Source: Dehalococcoidia bacterium (GTDB lineage: Bacteria > Chloroflexota > Dehalococcoidia > SpSt-223). From it: a stretch of 64,000 nt of DNA. The translations under genes were made by a program, and so were the position numbers. The stretch is from contig BPIC01000001.1 of NCBI GenBank assembly GCA_026003895.1, positions 748,128-812,127 on the forward strand, written 5' to 3'. Of the stretch, positions 56,026-64,000 are shown piece by piece. The notes beneath the pieces were generated by a model. That model was given only the letters and a program-made list of their open reading frames with translations. It had not been told where the DNA came from and ran no database searches. Each line of letters begins with the position of its first letter. The stretch's first letter is position 1.

Positions 56026-57306
56026 GTGGAGAACGCTGCTGCTGTCGCCGCCGTCCGTGCGGCGACCTTTTCGCGTCGCTTCCGCCGTCCCCTCTTCGAG
56101 AGCTATTCGTTCGCTCGCCTCCCGGCGGCGATCTCCCGGCTGCTCACCGGCGATGGGCCGCTGGGTCTGCCAGAGGATACGCTCCAAGGGCTGGTCGGCG
56201 GGTGGGACACCGTCATTCTGCTCTTCGTGGACGCCTTCGGCTGGGATCTCTTCCAGCGCCACCGCGATCGGTTGACCGCCCTGCGGCGGTTCGACCGCGA
56301 TGGCGTGGTCAGCCCGCTCACAAGCCAGTTTCCCTCCACGACCGCGGCACACGTGACGACCCTGCATACGGGACTGCCGGTCGGGCGCCATGGGGTTGTC
56401 GAATGGTCCTATTACGAGCCGGCGCTTGACCGGTTGATCAACCCGCTTCCGTTTCGGGCTGCCGATGGGGTGAACGGGACCGATACGCTCCTCGCTGCCG
56501 GTGTCGATCCCGCCGCAGTGTTCGATTGGGAGACTGTGTACCCGCGCCTCGCGGCAAGCGGTGTCGAGGCCATCGCCTTTCAGCCGGCGTCGATCGCCGG
56601 CAGCGTCTTTTCCCAGCGGGTGCTCGCCGGTGCGACGTCCCGGCCCTACTCGACCGTTGATGAGGGGCTTGCGCTCCTCCTTGACGAGACCCGCCGGCCC
56701 GGTGGCAAACGGCTGCTCATCTTCTACTACTCCGGAATCGATACCACGGCGCACCTCCACGGTCCGAACGCGCCAGCGACCGACGCTGAGGTCAGCGCAT
56801 TCTGGGCCACGGTCGAGCGGCGGCTGCTGCGTCACCCCGCCAACGCGGCGGGCCGCACGCTGCTGCTCGTCACCGCCGACCACGGCCAGACGGAAGCCAA
56901 TGTCGGCCGACCGTGGTATGTCAATATCGAGATCCCGCAGATCGTGCCCCTCTTGCGGACGGGCAGCGATGGTCGGCCACTTGCCCCGGGCGGGTCCCCA
57001 CCTGACCTGTTGCTCTATGTCAAGCCGGACCATGTCGACGAGGTCGCCGATCGGCTAGCTTGCCGGATCGAAGGGATCGGCGAGGTGCACCGGATCGACG
57101 ACCTGATCGCAGAAGGTTTTTTCGGTCCTCCACCACACCACCCACTGCTCCGGGCGCGGCTGGGCGACTTGGTGGCGCTGGCCTATCCCGGCGAGGCCAT
57201 CTGGTGGTACGAGCCGGGCGTGCACTGGGTGCGGTTCCGCGGCCATCATGGCGGACTCTCTCCCGCTGAGATGGATACACTCCTGCTTGCGCTGCCGCTC
57301 TTCTAG
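56026..57306 (+). CDS. Type I phosphodiesterase/nucleotide pyrophosphatase-like protein
   Basis: 426 aa from the GTG at 56026, which lies one nt after the cupin stop; an ATG at 55978 would overlap that gene by 47 nt. Alkaline-phosphatase superfamily: first metal Asp in TVILLFVDAFGWDLFQ, nucleophile Thr in QFPSTTAAHVTTLHTG, DTTAHLHGP, TADHGQTEAN and a last His in FRGHHGGLSP. The two-metal set is complete, so phosphodiester or phosphate-ester hydrolysis is expected. No signal peptide, so cytoplasmic. It precedes the MmgE/PrpD gene by 21 nt. Confidence 0.85.
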   Translation: MENAAAVAAVRAATFSRRFRRPLFESYSFARLPAAISRLLTGDGPLGLPEDTLQGLVGGWDTVILLFVDAFGWDLFQRHRDRLTALRRFDRDGVVSPLTSQFPSTTAAHVTTLHTGLPVGRHGVVEWSYYEPALDRLINPLPFRAADGVNGTDTLLAAGVDPAAVFDWETVYPRLAASGVEAIAFQPASIAGSVFSQRVLAGATSRPYSTVDEGLALLLDETRRPGGKRLLIFYYSGIDTTAHLHGPNAPATDAEVSAFWATVERRLLRHPANAAGRTLLLVTADHGQTEANVGRPWYVNIEIPQIVPLLRTGSDGRPLAPGGSPPDLLLYVKPDHVDEVADRLACRIEGIGEVHRIDDLIAEGFFGPPPHHPLLRARLGDLVALAYPGEAIWWYEPGVHWVRFRGHHGGLSPAEMDTLLLALPLF

Positions 57307-57327
57307 GGCCACGACGGGGGTGAAGGG

Positions 57328-58677
57328 ATGTCCGACTATCTCGATCAGCTCGCCGAGTTCGCCATCGCGCTGAGTCTCGACGACATCCCGGCCGAGGTCC
57401 AAGGAACGGCGCACGATCAAATCCTCGATACATTGGGGGTCATCGTTGGCGGGACGGCAGCCAAGCCAGTGCGTCGGCTCGCCGAGCGCCTCGCGGTCCC
57501 TTCTGGGGCTTGCCGGGGGCTCGGCCTCGGTCTCCGGCTGAGCACTCGTCACGCCGCACTGGTTCACGGGACGGCGGGCACCTGGCTCGATTTCGACGCT
57601 GGCCACCGCTGGTCTGGCGGTCACCCTGCCGTTCACGTGCTGCCCGTGGCGTTGGCGCTCGCGGAATCGCTTGGCCGCCGCGGTGCTGATCTGCTGACCG
57701 CTTTTATCGTCGGCTCGGAGGTCGCCTGCCGGCTTGGCCTCGCCAAAGGGCCGCTCGCGCCGGGTCTTCATCCGCATGGCAGTTGGCCGGTCTTCGGCGC
57801 AGTTGCCGCTGCCGGGCGGTTGTGTGGCATCACCGCTGGGGAACTGCGCCGCGCTCTCGACCTTGCCTCGACCCTCACGTTGGCAACAAGCTGGAACACC
57901 GCCTTTGCCGGCGCAACGGTGCGCAACGTCTACGCCGGCCTCGGGGCCGAGGTGGCCCTTCAGGCCGTTGACTGGACGCTCGCCGGATGGGACGGCGAGC
58001 GCGACGGCGTCGGCGTCGTCTTCGGAACGATCGCAGCGGCCGGAATTACTCGCCGCCGTGCAGTGATCGATCTCGGCTCTGCCTGGGAATTCACGAGGAG
58101 CTATCTCAAGCCTTATCCATTCGCTCGGTTCGGTCATAACGCGATCGATGTCTTGATCGCTCTCCGCCGCGAGCACGGTTTTACTGCCAACGAGGTCGAG
58201 CGTATCCTCATTCGCGTCGGGGCGCTCGGCGCCCGGATGAGCGAGCGGCGGCCGAGGAAAGAACTCCAGGCACGATTCTCGCTGCCGCACGCGGTCGGCT
58301 TGCTGCTGACGCACGGCAGAATCGAGCCGTGGGCGTTCCGCGAGGAGGCGCTCGACGAGCCTGCGGTGCGGGCGCTCGCGGCGCGCGTCATCGTCGAAGA
58401 GGATCGCGAGTGGGAAGCGCTCAGTCCACAATGGCGGGGCGCGACGGTGGAGGTGCTGCTGCGCGACGGCCGCCGGCTGGTGGGTGAGACCGGTCACCCG
58501 CGCGGCGACCCTGAACAGCCGCTCTCGGCCGAGGAGATTGCGTCGAAGTTCGACCGACTGGTGGCGCCGGTCGTCGGCGAGCCCAATGCAGTCGCGGCTC
58601 GCGCTGCGCTCGGCCGGCTCGCCGAGCTTTCCACCGTCGAGCCGATTGTCGCGCCGCTCGCGGGGGTGTCGGCGTGA
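57328..58677 (+). CDS. MmgE/PrpD-family protein
   Basis: 449 aa. Family of 2-methylcitrate dehydratase (PrpD) and immune-responsive cis-aconitate decarboxylase. Seen: AHDQILDTLGVIVGG near the N-terminus; HGTAGTWLDFDAGHRWSGGHP (the active-site region); HPHGSWPVFGAVAAAGRL; YLKPYPFARFGHNAIDVL and the C-terminal domain. Which substrate it uses is open, as no methylcitrate genes are near. It is coupled to the next gene by GTGA. Confidence 0.85.
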   Translation: MSDYLDQLAEFAIALSLDDIPAEVQGTAHDQILDTLGVIVGGTAAKPVRRLAERLAVPSGACRGLGLGLRLSTRHAALVHGTAGTWLDFDAGHRWSGGHPAVHVLPVALALAESLGRRGADLLTAFIVGSEVACRLGLAKGPLAPGLHPHGSWPVFGAVAAAGRLCGITAGELRRALDLASTLTLATSWNTAFAGATVRNVYAGLGAEVALQAVDWTLAGWDGERDGVGVVFGTIAAAGITRRRAVIDLGSAWEFTRSYLKPYPFARFGHNAIDVLIALRREHGFTANEVERILIRVGALGARMSERRPRKELQARFSLPHAVGLLLTHGRIEPWAFREEALDEPAVRALAARVIVEEDREWEALSPQWRGATVEVLLRDGRRLVGETGHPRGDPEQPLSAEEIASKFDRLVAPVVGEPNAVAARAALGRLAELSTVEPIVAPLAGVSA

Positions 58678-59006
58678 CCGAGGGACCGCGCGACCGCGCC
58701 CGCGCCGCAGCGGAGATCTTGCGACCGCATGTGCCGGCCGTACTGGCCTGTATCCCGGAAACGGTCTTCTCGACGCGGCAGTATATGATGGCGTTTCGGG
58801 AAGTCCCGGCTGCGGCGGCTGCCTACGACGAGGCGCTCGCACTCTGGGGAGAGGAGCGTCGCCTCGGGCTGCTGGCGATCCATGGGCAAGTTGGACCGCG
58901 CATCCTGCGCGAGTCCGGGCTGGCAATCTGGCTGGGCTACGTTGGCAACTCCACGCTCGAGGACGATGGGCTGCATGTGCCGGCCCGCTGGCGGAAGACG
59001 GCATGA
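58674..59006 (+). CDS. Hypothetical protein coupled to the MmgE/PrpD gene
   Basis: 110 aa, GTG in a GTGA overlap. Mostly helical with a PVPAVLACIPETVF-like segment (one Cys), TRQYMMAFREVPAAAAAYDE and a final LGYVGNSTLEDDGLHVPARW. No family recognised. No TM or signal. Stop overlaps the next ATG (ATGA). It is probably a small partner of the enzyme before it. Confidence 0.55.
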   Translation: MTEGPRDRARAAAEILRPHVPAVLACIPETVFSTRQYMMAFREVPAAAAAYDEALALWGEERRLGLLAIHGQVGPRILRESGLAIWLGYVGNSTLEDDGLHVPARWRKTA

Positions 59007-59278
59007 GGGACCCACGAACCGCAATTGAATCCATCATTGCCCGCTACAATCGGCGCTACGAGCGGCCGCACGCCGTGGTCGAGGCCGAGCGGGAACTGCT
59101 GCGCGAGCTGAAGCTTCTCGGCCTGCCCGTCGAAGGTCCCGAGCGGCTCCCCGGCGGACCGTACCGGATGCGCTATCGCGTCGGCGCGGTTGTCATCGAA
59201 GGAATCGTCCACATCCCCGACACCATCATCAAACTGCGCGTCGTCGACGAACGCGAACAAGCGGAGAGCGAGCGTTGA
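59003..59278 (+). CDS. Hypothetical protein, third gene of the MmgE/PrpD unit
   Basis: 91 aa, ATG in an ATGA overlap. N-terminal helices (AIESIIARYNRRYERPH, EAERELLRELKLLG) followed by a beta-hairpin-like PGGPYRMRYRVGAVVIEGIV and HIPDTIIKLRVVDERE. Not recognised. A short acidic tail closes it. It completes a three-gene coupled unit. A palindrome CGCTCGCGAGCG (59290-59301) follows and could help end transcription. Confidence 0.55.
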   Translation: MRDPRTAIESIIARYNRRYERPHAVVEAERELLRELKLLGLPVEGPERLPGGPYRMRYRVGAVVIEGIVHIPDTIIKLRVVDEREQAESER

Positions 59279-59326
59279 GCCGCGCTCGCCGCTCGCGAGC
59301 GAGTTGCATCCCGCGCGCGTTGCGTC

Positions 59327-59896
59327 CTACTTCCCGACCACGGCGCCGAGATCGTGCCAACCGTAAGCGACTTCGGTAAGCGTCGCGCCGCCGATCTGAA
59401 CGGGCCGCGTTGCAATCTGCTCTGCGCCGTAGGCCTCGTACACGCGGCGCGACGGATCGTCGGCCAGCGCCCAAACCCGCATCGATCGCCGACCAGCGGC
59501 GAGCTGGGCACGGATCGCCGTCTCCAGTAGCCACGCGTCGATGGCGAGGTCGCGGTACTGCTCCATGACGACAAGGGAGACGAGTTCACCGGCAAATTCG
59601 AGGTCGCCGTGCGACGCACCGATATCGACGAACCCGATGATCCAGCCAACCGGTTCCGTCGCAACGAAGGTGCGCCGGCCGTCGCTCGGGGCTTCGAGCA
59701 TGCTCCGGCGCGTTTGATACTGGTGGCGATACGCGAGCCGGTCGAGATGGGCGTCCGGAATGATGCCGCGGTAGGCCCTCTTCCACGTCGCGACGTAAAC
59801 TCGAGCGATGCCCGCCGCATCGCCGGGGGTCGCCGGGCGGACGGCATAGTGTTCGAGGCGTGGGTCGTCGTGGGAAGAGAGAAAATGCTCGTCCAT
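59327..59896 (-). CDS. GNAT-family acetyltransferase-like protein
   Basis: 189 aa. N-terminus YAVRPATPGDAAGIARVYVA is the normal GNAT opening, then TFVATEPVGWIIGFVDIGA and LVSLVVMEQYRDLAIDAWLL, where motif A (Q/R-x-x-G-x-G/A) should lie: here it is RDLAID, lacking both Gly. The later AIRAQLAAGRRSMRVWALAD and EAYGAEQIATR fit motif B. CoA binding may be altered. The ATG at 59896 is 26 nt below the stop of the GT39-like gene, so it is possibly the last gene of that minus-strand unit. Confidence 0.75.
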   Translation of the reverse strand: MDEHFLSSHDDPRLEHYAVRPATPGDAAGIARVYVATWKRAYRGIIPDAHLDRLAYRHQYQTRRSMLEAPSDGRRTFVATEPVGWIIGFVDIGASHGDLEFAGELVSLVVMEQYRDLAIDAWLLETAIRAQLAAGRRSMRVWALADDPSRRVYEAYGAEQIATRPVQIGGATLTEVAYGWHDLGAVVGK

Positions 59897-59922
59897 TGGA
59901 AGAGAAGTATCCGCTGGACCCG

Positions 59923-62712
59923 CTAGGGCGTGCCAAGCGTGACGGTTGCGATCAGGTGGCGGTCCTGCCCATCCGGCGCGACGAGACGGACCCCCGCGTC
60001 GGCATCATACAGCCCGACGACGACGCGGTAGTGGCCGGGTGGCACCAAGAATTGCCCTTGCGGGTCATCCACCCACTCTCCCGGGCTCCAGCCGCCGGTA
60101 GGAGCCGCACCGTCCTGCGGCACGCGGTCGCGCTGCGCGACGATCGTGCCTGCCTCGTCGATCACATGGACGAAGCTCGTCCAATGGCCGGCCGGCCGGG
60201 CAGTCGCGCGCCAGACAAGCGCTACCTCGATCGGGCAGGTCGTGCCGCAGGCGCCGGTCGCGAGGCGAAGACCGGCGAGGCGGATGCCATCGCCGAGCGG
60301 GAGGTCGAACGGCTGGTCGACGCTGGGCGGCGGACCAGAGGGGCGCGGCGCGACAATAGCCGTTCCGGCTACCAACGCCGGCCCGTCAGCAGGACCAAGG
60401 AGGGCGCGAACTGTTCCCGGGGTAGCTGGCAGGCGTGTCCAGACGAGCGTTCGGCGCAGCGTGCCCGGCGGCGCGGCGGGAAGCGTGATCAGCTCGCGCT
60501 CGGCGCTTCCCTCCCACGCGAGGACAAGATCGATGGGGTGGCCGGCGCCAACCCAATCCACCGAGAGCAACCGCCGTGCGCCGGGCTGACTTCCGCCAGC
60601 GCCGAGCGCTGCATTGAGCAGCATCCCGCCATCCGGAAGCGCCACCCCCCTGCCGCCTTCGTCCCAGTCCGCCAGCACTGCTGGAGGGAGGTCAAGCGCG
60701 ATCTCGTTGAGCACGATCCGGTCGCCGCCTGTCGAGACGGGCAGCCGGACACCGTCGTGCCCATACAGCCCGACCGCGATTCGGTAGCGTCCGGACGGCA
60801 TTCCAGCGGGAAGAAGCAGCCCGAGCCGGTCGTGGACCGGGGCGATCCAGCGCTCGCTTGGCCGAAAGCCGCCGCCGGCTGGCAGATCGCGCTGCGCCCA
60901 GAGCCGGCCGGCGTCGTCGAGGACGGCAAGGTAGGTTGTCAACCCGGCTGGCACGCTCCCAGTCGGCAGCCATTCAAGGTCGACGAGCAGCGCCGCCTGT
61001 CCGCCCAGCGTGGCCTGGCGGATCGACCAATCACCGAGCACGACGCTCGTGCCAAGCCGCGCGTCGCTCCGACCGGCAGCAAGCTGGGCGCCGGCGCGGC
61101 TGTAGAGGGTGAAGCGCACGTTCGCCGGAAACCAATCGGCGGTCCGGTAGGCGTTCTCGGTGAGCCAGCGCTCGATGCGCGCCTCGGCATCGAAATCGAC
61201 CGGCTCGTTTTTTACCAGCCAGATCGCCGGCGCAGCGGCGAGTCGATCGACAAGCCCGGGGTCCCGCGGGTCGACGGACGCGAGATTGCCGCGGTAGTAG
61301 TACCAAAAGTCGGCGAAGGCTGTCGGTCCATTGGCAACGATCACCGTGCCTTGCGGCGAGAGCCGCGCAAGACGCGCCATTTCGGCACGGAAGTCGGAGC
61401 GGAAATAGCGCGGATCGGTGAGGTTGTTCGCCAATGCCGGCACGGCGGCGAGCACGAGCGTTGTTGCCAGCGCGCCCGCCGCGACCGTGCCTGTCTTCCG
61501 CGGCAGCGCTGCCGCCACTGTTCGAAGGCCGAGCGCGAGCAGGATGAGTAGAGCTGGACTGGAAGCAATGAAGTATTTCGGCCAGTGTGGCCGGTTTGTC
61601 GGCAGGGAGGTGAGCAGGCTAGCCCCGATCGGGAGCACCAAGCACAGGAGCAGCGCCACTCCCGCGCCACGGGTTGGCCAGCGTCGGCCGAACGGCGCCG
61701 CACCGAGGAGGGCGAGCGCCCAGATGGCGATCGCTGCTGGCAACCAAGGATCGACCGGCAGCGTCTCGCCAAGCGGCAAAGCGACCAGCGTTGTCCGCAC
61801 CGTTGCATCGAGCGACAGCCGGCCGACCTCGACTGCGCCGGCGCGCCACATCATGAGGAGGTGGGCGATCGGGGAATTGCCGACCCCTGCGGTCGGGCTG
61901 CCCGAATCCGGTTGCAGTGCTGCCGCAGCTGCGAGGAGGGCCCACGGCGCAAACAGCGCCGCAACCCCGCCGACACCAGCGAGCAGCGCCGTCCGCTGCC
62001 GCGCATTGCGCGAGGCACGCACTGCCCAACTGGTCCAAAGCACCGCGAGCGGTCCAACGGCAAGGTAGTGGGTATAGATCGCGCCCGCCGTGACCAGCCA
62101 ATAGCGGACGAGATCGCGTCGTGTCGGGGCGGTCGTGAGCCGCAGCCAGAGCGCGGTTGAGAGCGCCATCAGCCCGGCCAGCAGCGCATAGCCACGCACT
62201 TCTTGCGAAAAGTAGACGTGATAAGGCGAGACCGCGGCCAACAGGGCGCCGATTAGTGCCCACCCCGAGCCAGCGACGACGCGAACCGCGACGAAGACTC
62301 CCGCCACGACGAGCAGTCCCGCGGCAACCGAAAGAAAGCGCGTTGCGAATTCGCTCTCGCCGGCGACGCCCATCAGCAGGTGGAGCAGCATGAAGTGAAG
62401 CGGTGGAAAGGTGTCGGTGAGGGAATAGGGGATGAGCGCGAGCAAGCTCTGGCGCGCTCCCAAGACCGTGCTTGCCTCGTCCACCCAGAGCGCCTGTTGG
62501 CCGAGCCCGGCGACACGCAGTCCGAAGCCAAGAAGGAGGATGCAGGCAAGCGCTGCCCGGCGGAGAAGGTCCCGCATCTCGGAATTGTGGGATAGGTCGC
62601 TCCAGCGACGGAGGAGAGGGTCGCGGCGTGGCCACCCAGCCCGCACGTGCGCGGCGTGACGAGGCGAGAGAGGGTCTGGCGACCTCGGCGGCGCGGTAGA
62701 GAGCCGACGCAT
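59923..62712 (-). CDS. GT39/ArnT-like membrane glycosyltransferase with C-terminal beta-modules
   Basis: 929 aa from the ATG at 62712, one nt after the stop of the gene before; an ATG at 62577 (MRDLLRRAALACILLLGFGL) would drop a 45-residue Arg/Pro-rich extension and is as likely. Residues about 50-490 (first numbering) are multi-TM with WVDEAST (the conserved Asp-Glu of GT-C enzymes) after TM1 and PPLHFMLLH next. The C-terminal 430 residues are soluble and contain at least two beta-rich units ending in SGRYRIAVGLYGHDG and PGHYRVVVGLYDADAGVRL. It probably moves sugar from a polyprenyl carrier outside the membrane. Confidence 0.85.
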   Translation of the reverse strand: MRRLSTAPPRSPDPLSPRHAAHVRAGWPRRDPLLRRWSDLSHNSEMRDLLRRAALACILLLGFGLRVAGLGQQALWVDEASTVLGARQSLLALIPYSLTDTFPPLHFMLLHLLMGVAGESEFATRFLSVAAGLLVVAGVFVAVRVVAGSGWALIGALLAAVSPYHVYFSQEVRGYALLAGLMALSTALWLRLTTAPTRRDLVRYWLVTAGAIYTHYLAVGPLAVLWTSWAVRASRNARQRTALLAGVGGVAALFAPWALLAAAAALQPDSGSPTAGVGNSPIAHLLMMWRAGAVEVGRLSLDATVRTTLVALPLGETLPVDPWLPAAIAIWALALLGAAPFGRRWPTRGAGVALLLCLVLPIGASLLTSLPTNRPHWPKYFIASSPALLILLALGLRTVAAALPRKTGTVAAGALATTLVLAAVPALANNLTDPRYFRSDFRAEMARLARLSPQGTVIVANGPTAFADFWYYYRGNLASVDPRDPGLVDRLAAAPAIWLVKNEPVDFDAEARIERWLTENAYRTADWFPANVRFTLYSRAGAQLAAGRSDARLGTSVVLGDWSIRQATLGGQAALLVDLEWLPTGSVPAGLTTYLAVLDDAGRLWAQRDLPAGGGFRPSERWIAPVHDRLGLLLPAGMPSGRYRIAVGLYGHDGVRLPVSTGGDRIVLNEIALDLPPAVLADWDEGGRGVALPDGGMLLNAALGAGGSQPGARRLLSVDWVGAGHPIDLVLAWEGSAERELITLPAAPPGTLRRTLVWTRLPATPGTVRALLGPADGPALVAGTAIVAPRPSGPPPSVDQPFDLPLGDGIRLAGLRLATGACGTTCPIEVALVWRATARPAGHWTSFVHVIDEAGTIVAQRDRVPQDGAAPTGGWSPGEWVDDPQGQFLVPPGHYRVVVGLYDADAGVRLVAPDGQDRHLIATVTLGTP

Positions 62713-62713
62713 C

Positions 62714-64000
62714 TCAGGGACCGACGCGCACCGGCCCGAGATCGACGCTGTCGCCGGTCGGGCCGGCGAGGCGGCGGCCGGTGAGCGGGTCGTAAAGGCC
62801 GGCCACGAGCCGATACTCGCCAGGGAGTACCACCGAGTCGAACCGGTGCTGGTCGGCGACGATTTCGCCGATGAGCCAGCTCGTCACCGGTCGGCGGCCT
62901 TCGTCCGGAACGCCGTCACTCTGCGCCGCCGGGCGCCCGTCCGGCCCTGCAAGATGGAGAAAGACGCTCGGGTCGGAGTCCAGTCGCCGGTCGGTCCGCC
63001 AGTAGAGCGTCACATCGAGCCGACAGGGCGAGCCGCAGCGTCTCGCGCTGGTCTGGACACCCTCCAGCCGGATGCCGTCGGCCAGCGCGGCGCCGATCGG
63101 CTGGGCGTTTGCGGGCAGCGCGGTCAACCGGGCGGGCGAAGCGTCCCAAATCGTGCGGCCGTCACTTTGGAAGGTTGCGAGGCTGAGCACGCCGTCGCGT
63201 GCGCGAACGAGCGTCGCGCCGCCGTCGACGGCGATTGGCAGGCGATCGGCCGGATTGGAGGGACTGCCGCCGGCGGTGGCGATCAGGCCGATTCGGAGGA
63301 AGCCAGGGTCGTCCTTGCGGCCCCAACGCTTGGTCTCGACCAGATAGGTCTCGCCTGGGGTCCAGCGGCTCGTGGGAAACCAAATCGGCGCAACGAGCTC
63401 GGCCTCGGAGCCGGGTAGCGGCCGGTCCGCTTCATCGAGCAATACGGTGAAGAGTCGGATGTCCCCCGTGGGACGCTCAGCACGCAATGCGAGCGTGAGC
63501 GAGGCAGTAGCACGAGTCTCGTAGCCGGGCGTGTAGCCGACGAGCGAGACCGGGCCGAGCCGGGCGGCGACCGGCGTGCGCGGCGCCCAACCGGCCGGCG
63601 CGGGATGGCGAAACGCTGCCTCCGGCGCCACCCGATCGGGCTCCCCTTGGCCGAGCAGCAAGAAGCCGTCTTCCGCGGCCACCACGCCGAATCCGGCTTG
63701 CCGTAATCTGGCGATGTGATCGTAGCGGTCGCGGTTGATCACCGGTGCGATGGACGGCGCGAAATCGACAAACACCCACGTGGCGTCGTCAATGCGCGGG
63801 TAAACGTAGAGCGTCTTCCGTCCCGCCAGATGGGCGTTCAGCCCGCCGGTCGCCGACAGCGCCGCGTTCGCAGGCACCAGAGTCACCAGCCGGTCGGCAA
63901 GGGCATGGCGTGCCGTCCGCTCCTTGAGGGCGAACTCCTCGGCGAGCGGCGTCGCTCCCCGGTCGCGATGGTAGACGACGGTGAAGAGCAGGACAACGAC
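62714..64000 (-). CDS. DUF2079-like membrane protein with C-terminal beta-modules (5' end outside window)
   Basis: 429 codons in the window; the frame is open to base 64000, so the N-terminus lies beyond. The first part (LVPANAALSATGGLNAHLAG, RKTLYVYPRIDDATWVFVD) matches the post-membrane region of DUF2079 proteins. A TM remnant VVVLLFTVVYH is at the edge. Two beta-rich units follow: ARLGPVSLVGYTPGYETRA and, at the end, LPGEYRLVAGLYDPLTGRRL, which closely resembles modules of the next gene. The stop is one nt from the next ATG. Probably the same glycan pathway as the GT39-like gene. Confidence 0.75.
   Translation of the reverse strand, partial: VVVLLFTVVYHRDRGATPLAEEFALKERTARHALADRLVTLVPANAALSATGGLNAHLAGRKTLYVYPRIDDATWVFVDFAPSIAPVINRDRYDHIARLRQAGFGVVAAEDGFLLLGQGEPDRVAPEAAFRHPAPAGWAPRTPVAARLGPVSLVGYTPGYETRATASLTLALRAERPTGDIRLFTVLLDEADRPLPGSEAELVAPIWFPTSRWTPGETYLVETKRWGRKDDPGFLRIGLIATAGGSPSNPADRLPIAVDGGATLVRARDGVLSLATFQSDGRTIWDASPARLTALPANAQPIGAALADGIRLEGVQTSARRCGSPCRLDVTLYWRTDRRLDSDPSVFLHLAGPDGRPAAQSDGVPDEGRRPVTSWLIGEIVADQHRFDSVVLPGEYRLVAGLYDPLTGRRLAGPTGDSVDLGPVRVGP

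Noticed and set aside
59290-59301. CGCTCGCGAGCG palindrome as a regulatory operator
   Set aside because: GC-only 12-mer in GC-rich DNA, likely by chance or a weak terminator.

Overview
This is a 64 kb stretch of a GC-rich (roughly two-thirds G+C by eye) bacterial chromosome. I see no phage, plasmid, insertion sequence or CRISPR array. Housekeeping genes sit among lineage-specific hypotheticals, and many start codons are GTG or TTG. Stop and start codons very often overlap as ATGA or GTGA. The combination of solo secF, a lone Flp pilin, DUF2079 and GT39-type membrane proteins with extracytoplasmic C-termini, secreted propeller and CARDB-type proteins, PDZ and FtsX exporters, and no outer-membrane genes fits Chloroflexota (Thermomicrobia or Dehalococcoidia-like). 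That assignment is inference; no rRNA is present. 

Layout. 1-6.6 kb: the 3' part of a class II tRNA (probably Ser), htpX, a thioredoxin and an FtsX/MacB-type permease that both carry an apparent +1 frameshift, a PDZ protein and a nucleotidyltransferase. 6.6-13.1 kb: a 14-TM MFS pump, a propeller lipoprotein, a glycoside hydrolase, ogt, and a DUF697 protein with a degenerate P-loop. 13.3-20 kb: an OFA-like MFS, a MarR regulon with a palindromic operator between two divergent promoters, a DUF4397 protein, DUF2277, and a formamidase/acetamidase. 20-28.2 kb: glgX, an HD-GYP protein, a methyltransferase, then a linalool dehydratase/isomerase-like gene coupled to murE and followed by mdh. 28.3-32.3 kb: tandem FMN-binding paralogues, then ruvC-ruvA-ruvB behind a sigma70 promoter with a LexA-type box, then a nitroreductase. 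32.5-43 kb: a secreted esterase, a NarL-type regulator plus Flp pilin, comF, a GntR regulator, an SGNH lipoprotein coupled to an ABC ATPase and a double FtsX permease, and a PP2C-like pseudophosphatase fused to a propeller. 43-51 kb: gdh with two small coupled unknown genes, a peptide-type substrate-binding protein, a large secreted multidomain protein, secF and a membrane protein. 51.6-64 kb: der-plsY-gpsA, argF, a cupin, a phosphodiesterase, an MmgE/PrpD protein with two coupled small unknowns, a GNAT protein, and two large membrane proteins that share C-terminal beta-modules. 

Regulatory sequence gives the most interesting signals. Several genes without a Shine-Dalgarno have a TANNNT hexamer ending 6-7 nt before the start codon, which suggests leaderless transcripts. 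The ruvCAB LexA box and the MarR palindrome are strong operator candidates. Other notable points are key-residue changes in ArgF, MurE, GpsA and the PP2C-like protein, and the small coupled genes after gdh and after the MmgE/PrpD gene.
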